Below are positions 27,501 to 41,800 of a DNA stretch of 64,000 nucleotides, in pieces. The stretch's first letter is position 1. The number at the start of each line of letters is the position of its first letter. The translations under genes were made by a program, and so were the position numbers. The stretch lies in assembly GCA_009741485.1 (NCBI GenBank), contig CM019216.1, forward strand, positions 21,616,465 through 21,680,464, written 5' to 3'. The notes under the pieces were generated by a model. The model ran no database searches and had not been told where the DNA came from. It was given only the letters and a program-made list of their open reading frames with translations. Source of the DNA: Malurus cyaneus samueli. Its lineage: Eukaryota; Chordata; Aves; Passeriformes; Maluridae.

Positions 27501-30072
27501 TCTGTCACTCATTTTACCACTCTGCAGTCCTTGCTTATAGTGCAATAGCCTCGTATATCTCATTAATAGGATCTTGCTGCCTTGGTACAGTTTAGTCACA
27601 AAAGCTTTTCACTTGTTACTTTGCTTGTAACTGTAATATATGCCACCAGGTTCCTCTCCGCATTTAACTAGTTTGCACTAAGATGAACAATGAAAAATGA
27701 GTGAATGTAAATTTTTGGCTAAAAGAAGGTTCTAATGTTGACAGAATGGCTCATTCCAACCCAGAATTTCTCTGCACATAAACATAGAATACATTTCGCA
27801 AACCAAAAATGCAGCTCTTGTTGTTTGCTTTAGGGTTGTTTTCTGAGTTTCTTGAAAGGACAACATTCTTAAATGAAAAGAAACACTAGGATGTATTTAA
27901 AAGGGAAATACTGTGATAACAAAGTTCCAGAAGAGCAAGCAAATCCTGCAGTAAGGAAGCTGAAATTAGTGTACAGGTAATGAGAACAGAGGCAGGCCCA
28001 GCCACCTTTGCAGCCAGTGCTAACTGCCAGGAAGAACAGAGCTTTATGTTGTTCTAGTGATGTAGATTTAGTGAATTTCTGCTTTGCTGCAAATGTAACA
28101 TGTTCTGCTTTTACATTATCATCTGAACTGTAATGTTCCATTTCTAGAAACTTGGGAAAACTGTGTTATCATTTAAAAACACAATCAAAGTTTTACTTTG
28201 ATCTTTTTTGCACAGTAGGAAAAAAAACTAGTTCAGTTTATGTGCCTTTTCTGGTGATGTTGTGCTGTGATTGTGTTCGCCTGTATGATTCATTGCAAGC
28301 TCACTGGCAGATGGTCACGTAGACTTTGCAAAAGTGCTTGAAGCTAAAAATCAGCTTTTAGCTTTAGTATTTTTTCCTAGAGTAAGTAATGTATATTATC
28401 ATAATGCCTAGAGATATCATGATTGTATTAGCCACTGCCATCTAAATACTTTCATCCTTCAGTAAAGAAGGTTTCTCTGTACATGTTCAGTATTTTATGA
28501 GTGAAACTTACTGCGTGTATAGATGGTTGTGGCAGAAAAATTAGTGCTCTGCCTTCCTTACATGAACAAAATGGAAGAATGCGAGTTTCATGAGACCAGA
28601 GTGTGCTAGAAAACCTCCTGGCTCCTGCATATAATGATTTTTTGTTGGTTAAGCCATGGGAGCCCCACGGGGGTTATATAGCTAAAGCTTCAGAAATCCT
28701 GCTTTGTCTTGCTTGATCCTCACACTTGTTATGGTAGAAGGAAATTGTTTATGCATATTTTATTGCATAACAGTAAATCAGGCTAATATGCAGTGTTTAT
28801 CTGTAACAGTTAAAATGCTGTCAGTCCAAAATACATTTCATTTATTTAAAATGTGAAATTGTAAAAAACTGCTTCTATGTAGTGCTGTACAATGCACCTA
28901 TCAAGAAATGTTGTTTTATAAGAGGAGAAGTGTTGAATTATGTGCTCTTATCATTATGTTATCATTTATTTAACTGTAGTTCTAGATGGAATAGCTGAAG
29001 AAGCCAAAATAAAGTGGAACTTCATAGGGACTCTTTATAGCTATCTTTATGTTGGGAAGGGGAAATTTCTATTCTGGCAGTTTTAGTGGAGACAGCTGTT
29101 GAGATGCTCTCATTGACTTTTGTTTATTATAGTTGTAGTACACTATATCCAGGCAATAAAATTAGTCACAAATCTGACTCCCTCAAAACACAGTGTCATG
29201 CAATGGTTCCAGCAAAAGTGAATCTTATTTATTTAATTAAAGTTCCCATATTTTTAATGAATTTCTTGCTGTTTCTTCATCTAGTCATAAACAAAAGGTT
29301 GTGTGCAACTATGTTCATGTTCTTGGAGGAGAATATGACACTGAAGCCCATGACAGTCTCTACAGTCTGGGATCATGGCCTGCAGATCTGATATTTTCTG
29401 AATGCATTTCTCAGTTACATCTTCTGAGAGCATGTACCTTCAGAATGCACATTTTAGCTGACAAAGCTTTTGTTCTAAGACACTTTCATAAGTGTGTCTA
29501 AGATACAGACTTAACTGCAGAATTCTGTCCTCCAAAATTGAGGCTGAAGTAATTCACAGCTAATATGAAGAAAATGCTCCATGAATATGTGCCAGATTTT
29601 GTCCTTCTAGTCTTAGTTTCCCTGATAGAAGAATTTTAATAGTCTCCTTTGATTCCTAACTCTCATACCTTTGCTCCAACCACACAAACACCTAAAATTT
29701 CAATTTTATAATGTATTCATAAGACAGTTGTTCAACTGATTTCATCTTCAGCTGATTTATTTTGCATTGGTTTTGATTTGTGGTGCTTGTGAGTGTATGA
29801 TTTTATATATGGGCATACTTCTGTACTTGTTCTTACTGTATTGTGATTTATTATGTGTTGATGAGATTCTGTTGCAGACCTTGGAGGTTTATACAAAGGG
29901 AAGAAGTTCTATTTTCATGTTTTTCTTACAATAATTTATGTCTTGTGTATTGAAGTTATTTATCAGAAATATTTAAAAGATGGTCTAAATTCATAATTTT
30001 TAAAAAGCATTAATATTTGCCTGAAGTTGGTCCCAGAGCCTGAAATGAAAAAAAGATTCTCACTTTCCTAGT

Positions 30073-30104
30073 CAGTATATTACTATTACTGTAGTAATAT
30101 ACTG
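30073..30104 (+). repeat. Perfect 12-bp inverted repeat, 8-bp loop
   Basis: The arms cagtatattact (30,073-30,084) and agtaatatactg (30,093-30,104) are exact reverse complements. The sequence is AT-rich with no known function. It could be the core of a decayed short element. Confidence 0.9.
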
Positions 30105-30654
30105 GTAATTGCTACATCATAATTTCTTCATTATTTTCCACTGAACATAAAACCAGAGTTTGCATCTAAATGTGTTGTACAAATCCAAAGCCAAGGACGG
30201 TGTCTGCACCAGGGACCTCTTGAACTTCAGAAGAATATTTCTGTCCTTTCTCTTTTTCCCAATCTGACAGAAAGGTCACACTTTACCTGTATTTTGTTCT
30301 ACCAGATTGATTTGTGGCCTGGAGGCTTTATCAGATTCATTTCAAGCAGACCACTCTGGCAGTGGTTCACATGAGAAACTTTTACCTGTGGACACAAGGC
30401 AGCCTGACTCTGCTCATCTTCAAGAATCCTTGCTGCATGCCATGCCTACTTTTAAATCTATTCTAGAGAGAGAAATCTGACAGCAGTATGTTTGCCTGAG
30501 GGATAGGCCTTCTATAGGTAGTCTGAATGGGGTGGAATTTTGTTTTAATAGTAACTATTAATTAGTATCTATCTTTTAAACTAATATGTTTTGGACAATC
30601 CAGGGGAAAAGGGCAAAAATTCTGTTTAGTGCAAACTAGAACTAGTGTTAACTT

Positions 30655-31150
30655 CCTAGAATCAAATCTAAACCAACCCTCCTTTATCTTAAGGCCATTC
30701 TGCGTGTCCTGTCACAACGTGGCCTTGCAAGAAGCCCTTCTCCAGCTTTCTCGTGCCCCCTTATAAAGCACTGGGAGGCTGTTCTAACATCTCCCAGGAG
30801 CCTTCTCTTCTTCCAAGCTGATCAATCCCAACTTCGTAAATTTGTGCTCCAGCCCTCTGGTCATCTTTGTGACCTCCTCTGGACTTGCTCCAAGAGTTCC
30901 ATGCCCTTCTTATGCTGAGGACCTCAGAGCTGGACACAGGGATCTCAAGAGAGTAGAGTGGAGGGGCAAATCGCCCTCCCTTGCCCTGCTGGTCACTCTG
31001 CTTTTGATGCAGCCCAGGATATGGCTGCTCTCCGGGCTGTGAGCACTCACTGCCATCCAATCTCCTGTCATGTGCTTTCCCCTAGAGCACCACACCACTG
31101 CTGTAGGGCTGCTGGCTTCTTCTCAACAAAACTGCCAAACCATTCTCCTT
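30655..31150 (-). mobile_element. CR1 LINE fragment, minus orientation
   Basis: Read on the minus strand it gives the CR1 blocks for the initial promoter-like 'cagcccaggat'-complement, 'tgaggtccagagctgg'-type, 'gaggaggtcacaaagatgac', 'ctgggagatgttagaacagc' and 'ccttaagataaaggagggtt' in order. It lacks the final octamer repeats, so both ends are truncated or decayed. The open frames across it are shadows of the repeat. Confidence 0.82.
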
Positions 31151-34100
31151 TTTGGTGAGATCATTTCTCTAACGTAGGGTTTTTCCAGGATTAACTGCAC
31201 TATTTCTATTTTCATGCTGTCTTTGGAGGATGTTGCAAACATCATAGTGGTTATTTCTTTTATCAGAAGTTTTAGGCATCCTCTACTGACTTTAACCATT
31301 TACAGTGGATGTTTTTCCTACTGCATTCCAGATTTGTCTAGGATATAACCCTGAGCAGCTGACTGGGGTTTCGACTTCATTTGCTGGAACCCTTTGGTTT
31401 ATAACACAGAGAAGCAATGCTCTTCACTAAGATACAATGTGCATATGGACTTATCTAAAATGACGCTTGTTTGGTTAATTATAACTCCTATTATAGTGTC
31501 ATTTTAAGTTTGAGCTTCTGCCTTGGTGAATCAGCACTTCCAATTATGGAGTTAAATAAATTTAGGAAAGAAACCACATATGTTGTAATACATAGGCAGT
31601 ATTGTACTTGACTAGACAATTACATTATGCAGTGTTTGCACCTTTTTGTGGGAATTTGTCTTTCTCATGGTTGATTGCAAATGGACAGAGTTTTTTTATC
31701 TGAAATCTAACATTAACAAAAACTGTGAAAATTTAGGAAAAGGAACATTGGAAAGGATTCTTATTGCACTTATCTTATAGATCATGCTAAGGAAAACACA
31801 GGAACATTTCCACTTAAAAAATTCAAATTATATGTTAAAGAATAGTGTATTTCAACTATTACGGTGTTTCTGAAAATATTTTTAATTACTTTATACAGAT
31901 GGGATTTCATTTGTATGGCATTAGAGGAATTGATTATTACCTTTAATAGCTTTTATGAGACACTATTAGTGGAAACCCTGTTACCCATATTCTATCCAAG
32001 AGCATTGCATGCCATAATTAACTGCACTTTAAAAGCCAGATTAAACTGAATGAACAAGTAACCAGCAAGGATGTTCTCTCAAGCATTCATTCTTACCACG
32101 ATGAATGATGCTTGTTTTTCTCTTCTCTTTAATTAGAATGTTTCTACATTTGCCAAAGAAAATGTTGGAATGTGGACAAAAACTGAAATTATAGGAACAG
32201 GGTTTGATGTAATGGCTTATTTGTAAAGGAAACACAACTTGTTTGGTATTTTATTGAAACAGGAAGTTCAGAACCTCAGTACACACAGGCACAACAAATT
32301 CTCAGGTGCTAGTTGAGTCATCTGTTGTTGGAAGTAGCCTCATAGAAGGCTTCCCCTTGATTTAGTTTTAATCTTCAATTAACAAAGGGAAGGAAATTAC
32401 ATACAGATTTAGTTTTAGATTATGTGCAAAGCTCTCTGTTGCTTTTTAGCTGTCACCCTGATCTGCATGCTTTGTGACTGTATCATGCTGGCACTACAGA
32501 GTATGTCTCAGTGAATTTGTTCAGCTTTTAATGAGCCTAAGGAACCTGATGTATTCCTTTCATTTATTAAATAGTATAAAACTTGCTTAGTCAAAATATT
32601 TTAATTTTTCCTTCTCTAATCATCTCATATCTGATTTCAGCTTTACTGCAAACTGGAGAAGTACTCAGCTGTGATAAGGTTGTAAAGATAAAACTGCTGT
32701 TTTAAGTTTAATATGGAATTATTTCATTTTTAATTGTCATGGTTTTTTTTGCAATAAGGGGTCTTTTATACAGCAGAGAAGAGCATGACAGTACCATGTA
32801 GTTTTGTTTACCTGTGAAATCATTAAAAAACCACTTTGGACTTTATGAGAGTATCTTCTCTGGAGAAGACTTAGCTTTCCACTTCTTTCAAATTCTGTGT
32901 GACACTGGCCTCTTTTTAATAAGAAGGGTTTATTGAATTCCCTCCAAATCACATCATTACTGTTTCTCTGTTTAAACCCAGGAGTATTCCAGTGTTGTGC
33001 AGTGATTTCTTGCCTCCATTAACAGTCTCAGCAATGATGGCTTTATAGCTCTCCCAGTATCTGTCCATAGCATAAGGACAAATGCATTACAACTATAATC
33101 AATAATGTCATTTTGAGAAAAAACTCCATGGGTTGCATGAGTACTACCACCTTAGCTCCTCAATTTTAAACCTAATTGAATTTTAAAATAAAAATACACA
33201 CATGATCCAGTGAGTGTGCAGGACATTTTTAAACCTTTTCCCTTATGCAGGACTAGCTAGATTAGATTCGTTTTCCTCATTCTCTGAGTAGTGCATATAC
33301 TTTAGCATAGCATGTGTGCAAACAAACAGTACCTTCTGTTACATCATGGGAGTTTGCATTGTTACAGGGCTAAAGAGCTGTATTCCTGATACACCCACCT
33401 TATTCCCATGCATTTTAGTGGGAATTCTGGATTGGGACAGAGCCAGATATGATAAATATTTATTTACATACTTTTACTAGAAAACTAGTTTGCATGAGAG
33501 TTATTGAGCATATGTATTTTATCTAAGCTGTCCAGATGTTTGACTAGGAAATAACTAGTAGTTTTGCTTGAAGGCTGTGACTGATTCTATGCTTCAGAGT
33601 ATCTTGCATTTAAACTCAAATCCCAGTTGCTATTATTTTATGTACAGTACTTGCTGAGTATCCTTGGGTTTTCAAATTGCAACTGCTTGCTTATGGGATG
33701 ATGGCCTCTTGAAAAGGCTTTCTGCTTTCATTAAAGCTAAAGTACTTCATGTAAAATCCAGATAGACTAGAAAGTAGTAGACACTCAATTCTGCACCATT
33801 CTTAGATGAAGAACAGTAGAAATAGAGGAAAGGAACTCAGAAAAGAGACCAGGGTCAGGAGTTTGACCCTACAAACTTTGCCCAGCTAGCATGAGAAGTC
33901 ACTGAAAGTCCACTACCATAATAAGTCTGCCTGGTTCTCCAAGTTTAACTGTATCATAACTGGCAAGCTCGAATTTAAAACAAACCCAAGTTCAATATAG
34001 AATTTACAAGAATATTTCTTCTTTTTTTTGAAAAAAAAAGTTTTTAGAAGATCACCATTACATTTTCAATAAACAGAGGTGGAATTTCATATTAATTGAT

Positions 34101-37100
34101 TTAGATTGCTTTAGATTTGCACTTCAATAGCTTCACTTCTATTTTATCTTCACTAAGACAGTTCCTGCAAGACTTATGCAAATATCAAATAAGTCGAATT
34201 AATATTGTTCCCTTATATTTGCGACTAAAATAAAAGTTAAGTTAGAAATAAGTGATAAAAAAATAAAAAAGTGGAAATGTTATTACATGTTGAAATCCCA
34301 AATGCATTTGAAATCCTAATCAGGAATAAGATTATATTCTAAACAATGATTATGTTTCAACTTTCTCCTTACTAGCAGCAACAAGTTAGACCTCTGTTAC
34401 CCTCCAGCATTTACTCAGGTTACTGACAGTGTCTGCTCTGCCTCCTGTAGACTCTTGAGAAGAAAATAGTGGAGTAATCTGCTGCAAATGTGTTTGGTGT
34501 ATTAGCTTGTATTATAATAAGTTGATAGGTGTCAGCTCCTCAAACAACTACTGGAATTAGTTCTTTCTAGAAGAGTATCATTAGTTACCATGCACAACTT
34601 ACCATTGTGGTTTGTGAATTTATTTTTTCACTTTAGTCAAAGAAACCTTTTTGTAAAGCTCTTTCTAAGCTTGAGAAATAAGAGCAAAGAGAATAAATGT
34701 AGCATCAGGAGCTCAGCCATTACCCCATCAACTTACTCTGTATTCACATAAATCTTTCTGCCTCAGCTATACAGAAGATTGTGCCAGCATGCTGTCACAA
34801 TGTAGTCAAAGTTCTTATATTATTGTCATGCTAAAAAGTACAATAGTTGATTAAAATAATCTTCAAATAGAAATTGATGATTATGTATTTTGTTTAGCAC
34901 CTATGAAGAAAGTGGTCTTCTCCAAAAAAACTTTTCTTGAGTAATGGTAATTTTAAAACATAATTGATACAAAGCACCTGGTCAAATATTTAAACACCTA
35001 GGGGGATTTTTCACTTTGTGTGTGCTGGCAACTCCACTTGGTAGTTTTAGTGCTGGAGGATTAAATGCCTCTGCTTTCCGTTCTTCCTATGGGATCTCTT
35101 CTTCCAATTTGTGACATAGATTAAGTGAAGAAGAGATGTTATTGCACAAAAAGAAGTATTCCTGCCAAGGAGTACTACTCAGGGAAGTTATAGACCAGAG
35201 ATAATCATGATAGCAGCTCTTTTGGGAGTTTCTGAAAGCAACCTGAAACAGGTCTAGTTTTGCAGTTGGCAGCATTCCTTGGCAGTGGCATCATATGTGA
35301 TTCCAAGTAATCTCTTTGAGTGGACTAATTTTTGTGATTTTCAGACAGTTTTAAAGACTTTTCTCTGTTGAACACTGATGTAATTTCAACTGACCCTTTA
35401 GTTCATGTTTTAAAAACCAAGCATTCCCTGTTAATTATCATTGTAGTGCATTCATTTCCCTGTAAGTAGAGAGTTTACATGGGACTCTGAATGCAGCTCT
35501 CCAGGTTTCTGTTGTGCTTACTCATTATGAATCCTTTTAAAACAATTTAAGAAAAAAAAGTCTTAATTATACATCACATTTCCGTTAATGTTATGTCTGG
35601 TATGTTGTAATATATTGTGTGCTAAACAGAAACATTTTGTGGCTTTTTGTTTTGATGAGGGAATATTTTAGGCTGCCCTACTTAGTTTTCCCTCTGTTGA
35701 TAAAAAAAAAAATTAAAATAAGAAAGCAACTTTAAAAAAAATAATTTGCTGATGCCTGATTTTTTAAAGCCAAGTCCTTTTTATTTGTTTCTCTGCACAT
35801 ATCAAAAAAGATTGAGAAAAGTCAGTCCTCAGAAATTTGAAGGAAAATGAACTCACTGTGTTCAAGCTTTGACATATTTCATAAAGCTGTTGAAAACCAA
35901 AACATGAAAGCCAGATTTATGAGCTTTTTTAAAGTTATTTGTAGATTCCCAAGACGATTGTGTTCCCATCACTTACTGTAGCCTCTAAAACTCAAATGAC
36001 GCTTAAAAATATTCGTGTTTGGCACACACTGAGTTACTGCTGGGCGTTGCAATGGTATTCAGCTAAATCTGAAGTATAGAGAGAAGAATGTACTCTGCCT
36101 TCATGTAAAACATTTCAGTCTGTTGAGACAGAGCAAAAGGACTCACATTTTCATATTTTAAAGCTAAAACTAGCAAATTTTTTTAATGTTAAAATTACTT
36201 TTATTATGTGACAATATAACTGTTTGGGGAATGAGCCTTTTGGGAGCATCTGTATAACCCTTCACATTTGCCAGGCTTCTCCTTTCAACAAGATCACTCC
36301 CTTTGTTATTACTGGAATAGAAAACTCTTTTATTTATCAAAGCATTATTCATCTGCACATTGCCAGGTATAGCAAATCTGTTGACAGCACTGGATTTATC
36401 ATTTACTGTTAAAGGCAAATGGAAGGATTCCCCATTACCCTAAGCCAGCAAAACAAATGTCATTCCTGAAACTCACTGCACAATATCCTGTGTTGATTAA
36501 AAAATAAAGTTGGACTGTCCAAAATTATTCAATATCTGAAAAGCCTAAGGTAGTTGAAACAAGCTTATAATTTTTAATTTTTTTTTTCTTTAATGCAAAT
36601 ACTAAGCTTCCCTGCCTTGTGTCTTCATCATTTGTAGTATTTAACCATGGGGAGTATCAAGTTGTTTTCCATTAAGTGCAGCATGTTATTAGCTCATGGA
36701 ATTTCTGTTTCAGTGTGGTCTTTCATCACTGAAATACAGTTATCTGGAAATGTGTTATTTCGATCTGTGAAAATGCAGATGTGTTTACTCCCATATGATT
36801 AAACACTGCTATTTACTTCATTAATACTTCATTACTTAATCTACTCTGCTTTATTAATAACATACTGGTCTCATGCAAGAAGCACTGGTCTGCTTAAAAC
36901 AAAAAACCCAACAGACAATTTGCCTTATGTTGGGAGAATTCAGTAAGCCCAGAGGATACTTCATATAAAATATGGGTAAATGGTTGCAATATGAGGGAAA
37001 AAATGCCAAAATGCAACTAATCATCCTCCTTCTTGTTGCTGTATGAGAATGAACTATGAGATACCAATATGGCCAAGTTGCAACTGTTATATGATAGGCT

Positions 37101-38112
37101 GCATTTAGCTGAGGTCATTCTTTTTGTGCAGTTAATAACTCCAATTGAAAGAAGCATCCCATACCTATATCACTACCCCATTACATCTGCCAGAAGTGGC
37201 TCCATGCTCCCTGCTGCCTGTGTCTGGGAGTGAGCAATCCAGGCCAATGGAAAGGGATCTGCAGAGTGTGTGAGCGAGTACCGAGAGCATCGTGAGCACC
37301 ACACACACTTCAGGCTCTGGGCTCATTCCAGCCTGCTTCCCTGAACCGAGCCCTTCTTCTGAGTGTATCCATCCAAAAAGAGCACAGGCTGTGCCCCTGA
37401 TGGCTGCTCCACATTGGGAACTAAAAGTACACTCAATGGGAATGACTAACTGATTCGTTTCAAAATTGCACTAAACAAGGCCAGTAAGAATGTAAGTATC
37501 ATTTTGTCAAAGGTCCTGGGAGGATAGATCCATCAAGAATAGATCTGTGTCAGCTGTGAGGAAAACCAGGTCCACGTATATATTACATACCTTTTAAAGT
37601 AATGGCTGGTTGTCTAAATCAAATTATTGGGAGGCTGAGATTTTCTTGGTTTATATGTGGTCTCAACTGCTTTTGTTCAACTGACAGCTGAATTAAGGAA
37701 AGAAACTTTCTGTTCTTACTTTGCTTCCTTTGTGGTTTTGAGACATACGAACTTGCACGCATTTACAAACTGAGTTAGTTGGACAGTCCTACCAATGATG
37801 CCAGATATAAAATGGTGGATTCAACACTGCTCACTTAGATCTGCTGCACAGGAGATCCACAGATGCTCTTTATCATATGCTTTTGTTCACACGAGCTCTT
37901 TGTCATAAACATAATGAGGCTACCACACCAGCCTATATAGGAACCATTGGTGTAAAATGCACGACTAGTCTGTCCATATGCTGTATTTGTTGTCTAGGCT
38001 TTTGCTAAGCTACTATGCTGTAAAATCTGATTGATCATGACCTAAAGTTGTAGAACTGGAGATTCACTCTGTCAGATCTTTAATTACTGAATTGTCTTTG
38101 TCTCACCTCATT

Positions 38113-38213
38113 TCTCACTTCGACTCTTGCGAATTTCATCCCCCCCAACATCGCGCAGAATGGAGAGGCAAGTGGCTCTGTGGTGCTTAGCTGCCCCCAG
38201 GACTAAACTACTA
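38113..38213 (-). mobile_element. Endogenous retrovirus LTR remnant (about 100 bp)
   Basis: The segment with a C-run, 'gtggctctgtggtgcttagc' and a 'gactaaactacta' end resembles, in reverse complement, the start of a common avian ERV LTR whose 5' end contains a TTTAACC...GGCAACTAAGCACCAC theme. Only about 100 bp are recognisable. There is no internal retroviral sequence and no open frame. The match is from memory of the family and is moderate. Confidence 0.4.
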
Positions 38214-38529
38214 CAGATTGGAATTAAAGTAACTTTGAGAGATAGAAGGAATGGTCAGAATTAAGCATGATGGAGTTCAGTAAAGATGAGTACAAAGGCA
38301 GGGGAATAATCACCAGCAGATTGACAATGCAATGTTTCTGCCCAAAGAGCAACTCAATATTTTAGAGGATCTGAACCAATATATGTAAACTCTATCATAC
38401 TCAGACAAAATAAACAGGCATACAAAGATGTGTTAACAAGGAATGCTAAGCATAAGAGACATGAATTGATTGCAGTGTGCAGAGAGCAGTAGTGGGGCCT
38501 GAGCTCAAAAGCCATGTCTAGGTTTGAGC

Positions 38530-38840
38530 ACTGCACTTCAGGGAAGATGTGGATCCATTGGCCAAAATCCAGGGCAAAATAACAAAATGATCAGAGGTCT
38601 ACAAAATAGCAAAAATTGAAAGAACTGTGTTTGTTTAGTCTAGAGAAGACTGAGTGGAGACATGATAACTGTCCTCAAATATTTAAAGGTTGTTGCAAAG
38701 AAGAAAAGAAGAAATTGTTCTTCATGTCCCTTGGCACTAGGACAAGAAATAATGGGCTGAAAAATGCATCAGAGGCAATTTAGGTTGTATCATTAAGGAA
38801 AGCTTTCTAACTGTGAGAGAAGATAAGCATTGGACTTGGT
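38530..38840 (+). mobile_element. Old CR1-like LINE fragment
   Basis: The order 'gtttagtctagagaagactga', 'gtggagacatgataactgtc', 'ctcaaatatttaaagg', 'aggacaagaaataatgggc' and 'gaaagctttctaactgtgag' follows the CR1 3' region, but with more divergence than the other copies. It is an ancient subfamily by appearance, and its end is poorly defined. Confidence 0.7.
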
Positions 38841-41800
38841 TGTGTATGGAAGTGGAAGATTTCTGTCTTTGAATTTTACTGGGATTCTTGGGGGATTGTC
38901 ACATGTAGGATATGCAACCCTCACAGTATGCCAGTGGTGCAGGGCTCAGAGGTGCAGGTGCCACATTCATACACCACTTTGGCATGAGGCATGGAACAGG
39001 GCTACTTCATTGATATTATGGTGAGAAAAACACTTCCCAATTATAACTGGTAATGATAATTATTTGCAGAATTTTGACATATATATGCACTTGCAATTTG
39101 CATTATCACTGCCTGGTAGTCACTTGAGTTCTCTTGAAATAAAACAAAAGAACGGAAGGACAAGTTGTAAGGTATTTCTGAAGAAGGGTTTAAATTTCTA
39201 GTCTTGAAAAATAGTTCCTCTTTTAGCTAATTTGTAATTAAAAGATTTTTTTAAATTCCAAAAATAATTTGTTCATGTTGAAACCAAATGCAAATATATT
39301 TATTTCAGAATATTTTTGAAGTTCTAAACAAATAGTTATAATAAAGTGGCCATGCCTTACAATACTATCAGCGTGTTTTTAAATTATATATATTGGAAAT
39401 ACAGCTCCTCAATTTGCAAGTCATAGTTATTCTCAAAGGGAAAAAGACTTACTGTTTTACCCTGGTTTGCTTTTATTAATCTATAGTTGATTACATTGAC
39501 TTACATAGTATTTAAAAATAGCTCTATGTCTGCAAAACAAGGAAATTAAACTAAAAATAAGTGATTTTTTTTTCCTGCAAATATTTGCTAGGCCGGAAAA
39601 AAAAGGTTCAGACATCTTCCAGTATAATTTTGAATTTCCTCCAAACAGTAGATTTATTTGCCAAACATTTTCATGCAGTATTCCCACTGGGACTCAGTCT
39701 TTCAGAGAATAAATTGGTGAAATTAACTTTTCTTATCAGTCTGTGGGATTTGAGAGAAGCAAGGTTGTCTGCCAAAACACAGTAGAAAGAAACAATATCA
39801 GCTAAATTGTCTGGATTCAAGTGTTCTTCCTTTCACCCTCGCCTTGGCCAGGAAACACTTATATGAAGGAGTATCAGAGGAGGGGAAGAAACTGTTTTGA
39901 AGAATTTTCCAGATAATATAGTCTTGACTGTATGCCAAGTCATCCTTTTACTTTCCTTTTTATTTTTCAAGACCGGACATTGAAGGATTCTTTTTTTCTG
40001 GACCAAATTTTCCACTCTATCCTCTTCCACATCTGGCTCCTGGCTCAAGGCGCCAGTTGTCTTCTTCTGCAGAAACCTATGGCCAGTTTGCCTGCACATA
40101 ATCTCCATGTGTGTGCGTGTGCTGGGATCCTGATGGAGCCTAACCAAGCATTCAGAAAGTGTGTTCTCACATCTGGCTGTCTGAAGTCTTGACACACAGG
40201 GAGTGTCTGTTTTAACCAAAGAGTATCGATAACCAATGAGAAAGCATTGTCTCAATAAATAGTCAGAGATGGGATATTTGTCATTAATTTATTTTGCATG
40301 AGTGTTGCAAGTTGAGTTTTGCTCTGAGAATGACAAACATCACTAGCAAAAACAAATGCACATCGTACCAAAGAGTGGAATAAGGTTCTGGGTGCTGTCG
40401 AGATAATAGTGTGGCAGTGCATCCTCAACCAGCTGGGGTCCTGCGTCCGTGTGGTGTTCCACTAACATAGACAAGATTCTTCAAAGCAGGGGATCTATTG
40501 TTTTTGTGAAACTGCTTGCTGAACAAAGTTGTTTCCAGCTCTTAACATGCTTTTTTCATGCCAGAGAACACCAATTTATTTGTCTAGTGCAGCACTGAAG
40601 CTTTTAGTAAATGCTATTTCAATTTTAGTATTCTCAACATGTTAAAAATCTCAGACAAGTGTTAAAATAAAAGAAAGCAAATTAAAATGATGAATTTTAA
40701 TTTAAGTTGAAAACGCATGGCATGCTTTTTCTACAGAAATAGACTTGCTGCTTGATAGTTGCTTCTATCCTATTAAACCTGACATTTAGAAAGATGAAAG
40801 AGAAAGCATTTATCCTTTGCCTTGCAGCAGTGCTGCATTGTTAACACAAACCTCCTTGATCCCCACAGGGTCCTGCAGATTCTGCAAATTCCTCACTGCA
40901 GGACAACTCTACTTTCAGCAGCCTGCACACTGCAATACTTTCCTCTTTATCAGAAGCAGGCTGATGCTCCACTTGTGGGGATGTCAGCCTTTGATCTCTG
41001 CATATACATGGGCCTCTGCAGATGTGTTTTTCTTTTAAATTTTTACTAAATGACAGACTATCTGAAAATGCTTATCATCATGCAAGTGTAATGAGTCCTA
41101 ACAGAGATATAATTTTGGGTTTGTTCCTCACAAGGGCTTCATAAAGGATTATACGAACTGAAAATGTAAACATCACTTAGACAGTATATTGATCCATATT
41201 GAAATAATATGAATATTAAAATCTTAGAGCTTAATATTTACGCAGCAATACCACTAAACTGTATTAAATGAATATGCTATTTTATATGTCTAAGATATAT
41301 CTACAGCTTTCCATGTTTCCATAAATGCTATATTAAATGCTCAAATATTAATGATAAAATAAATCATAAGGGGCTTTTTGTAGATTTACTTATCTCTAGT
41401 GAATGATTGAAATTAAGAATGAAGATTAATAATGCATACATTGTGCAGTGCATGCACTAATTTTCAGACGTGTAATCATTACAGAAGCTACACTATATAT
41501 TTTTTGAAGCTAGTACTTCATATTCTCAATTGTAGGCTCCAAATACAATTTCTATTAACTGTAATAAATCATCATCATACTCTCCATTTTATTTTTGTGA
41601 AGTACTATAATTCTAATAGCAACTTAGAGTGGAAGTTTCTTCACATGCTATTTTCTGGAAGTTGGACACTGAAAACTGTGTGCTGTATGTAGGAAATTAG
41701 CAATCTCAGTGCTTAAAAATTTCCAAGCACATCCATATTTTCTTACATATTGCATGAATTCAGGTATTATTCAGAAATAATAACCTTTGTGGCACTTGAT

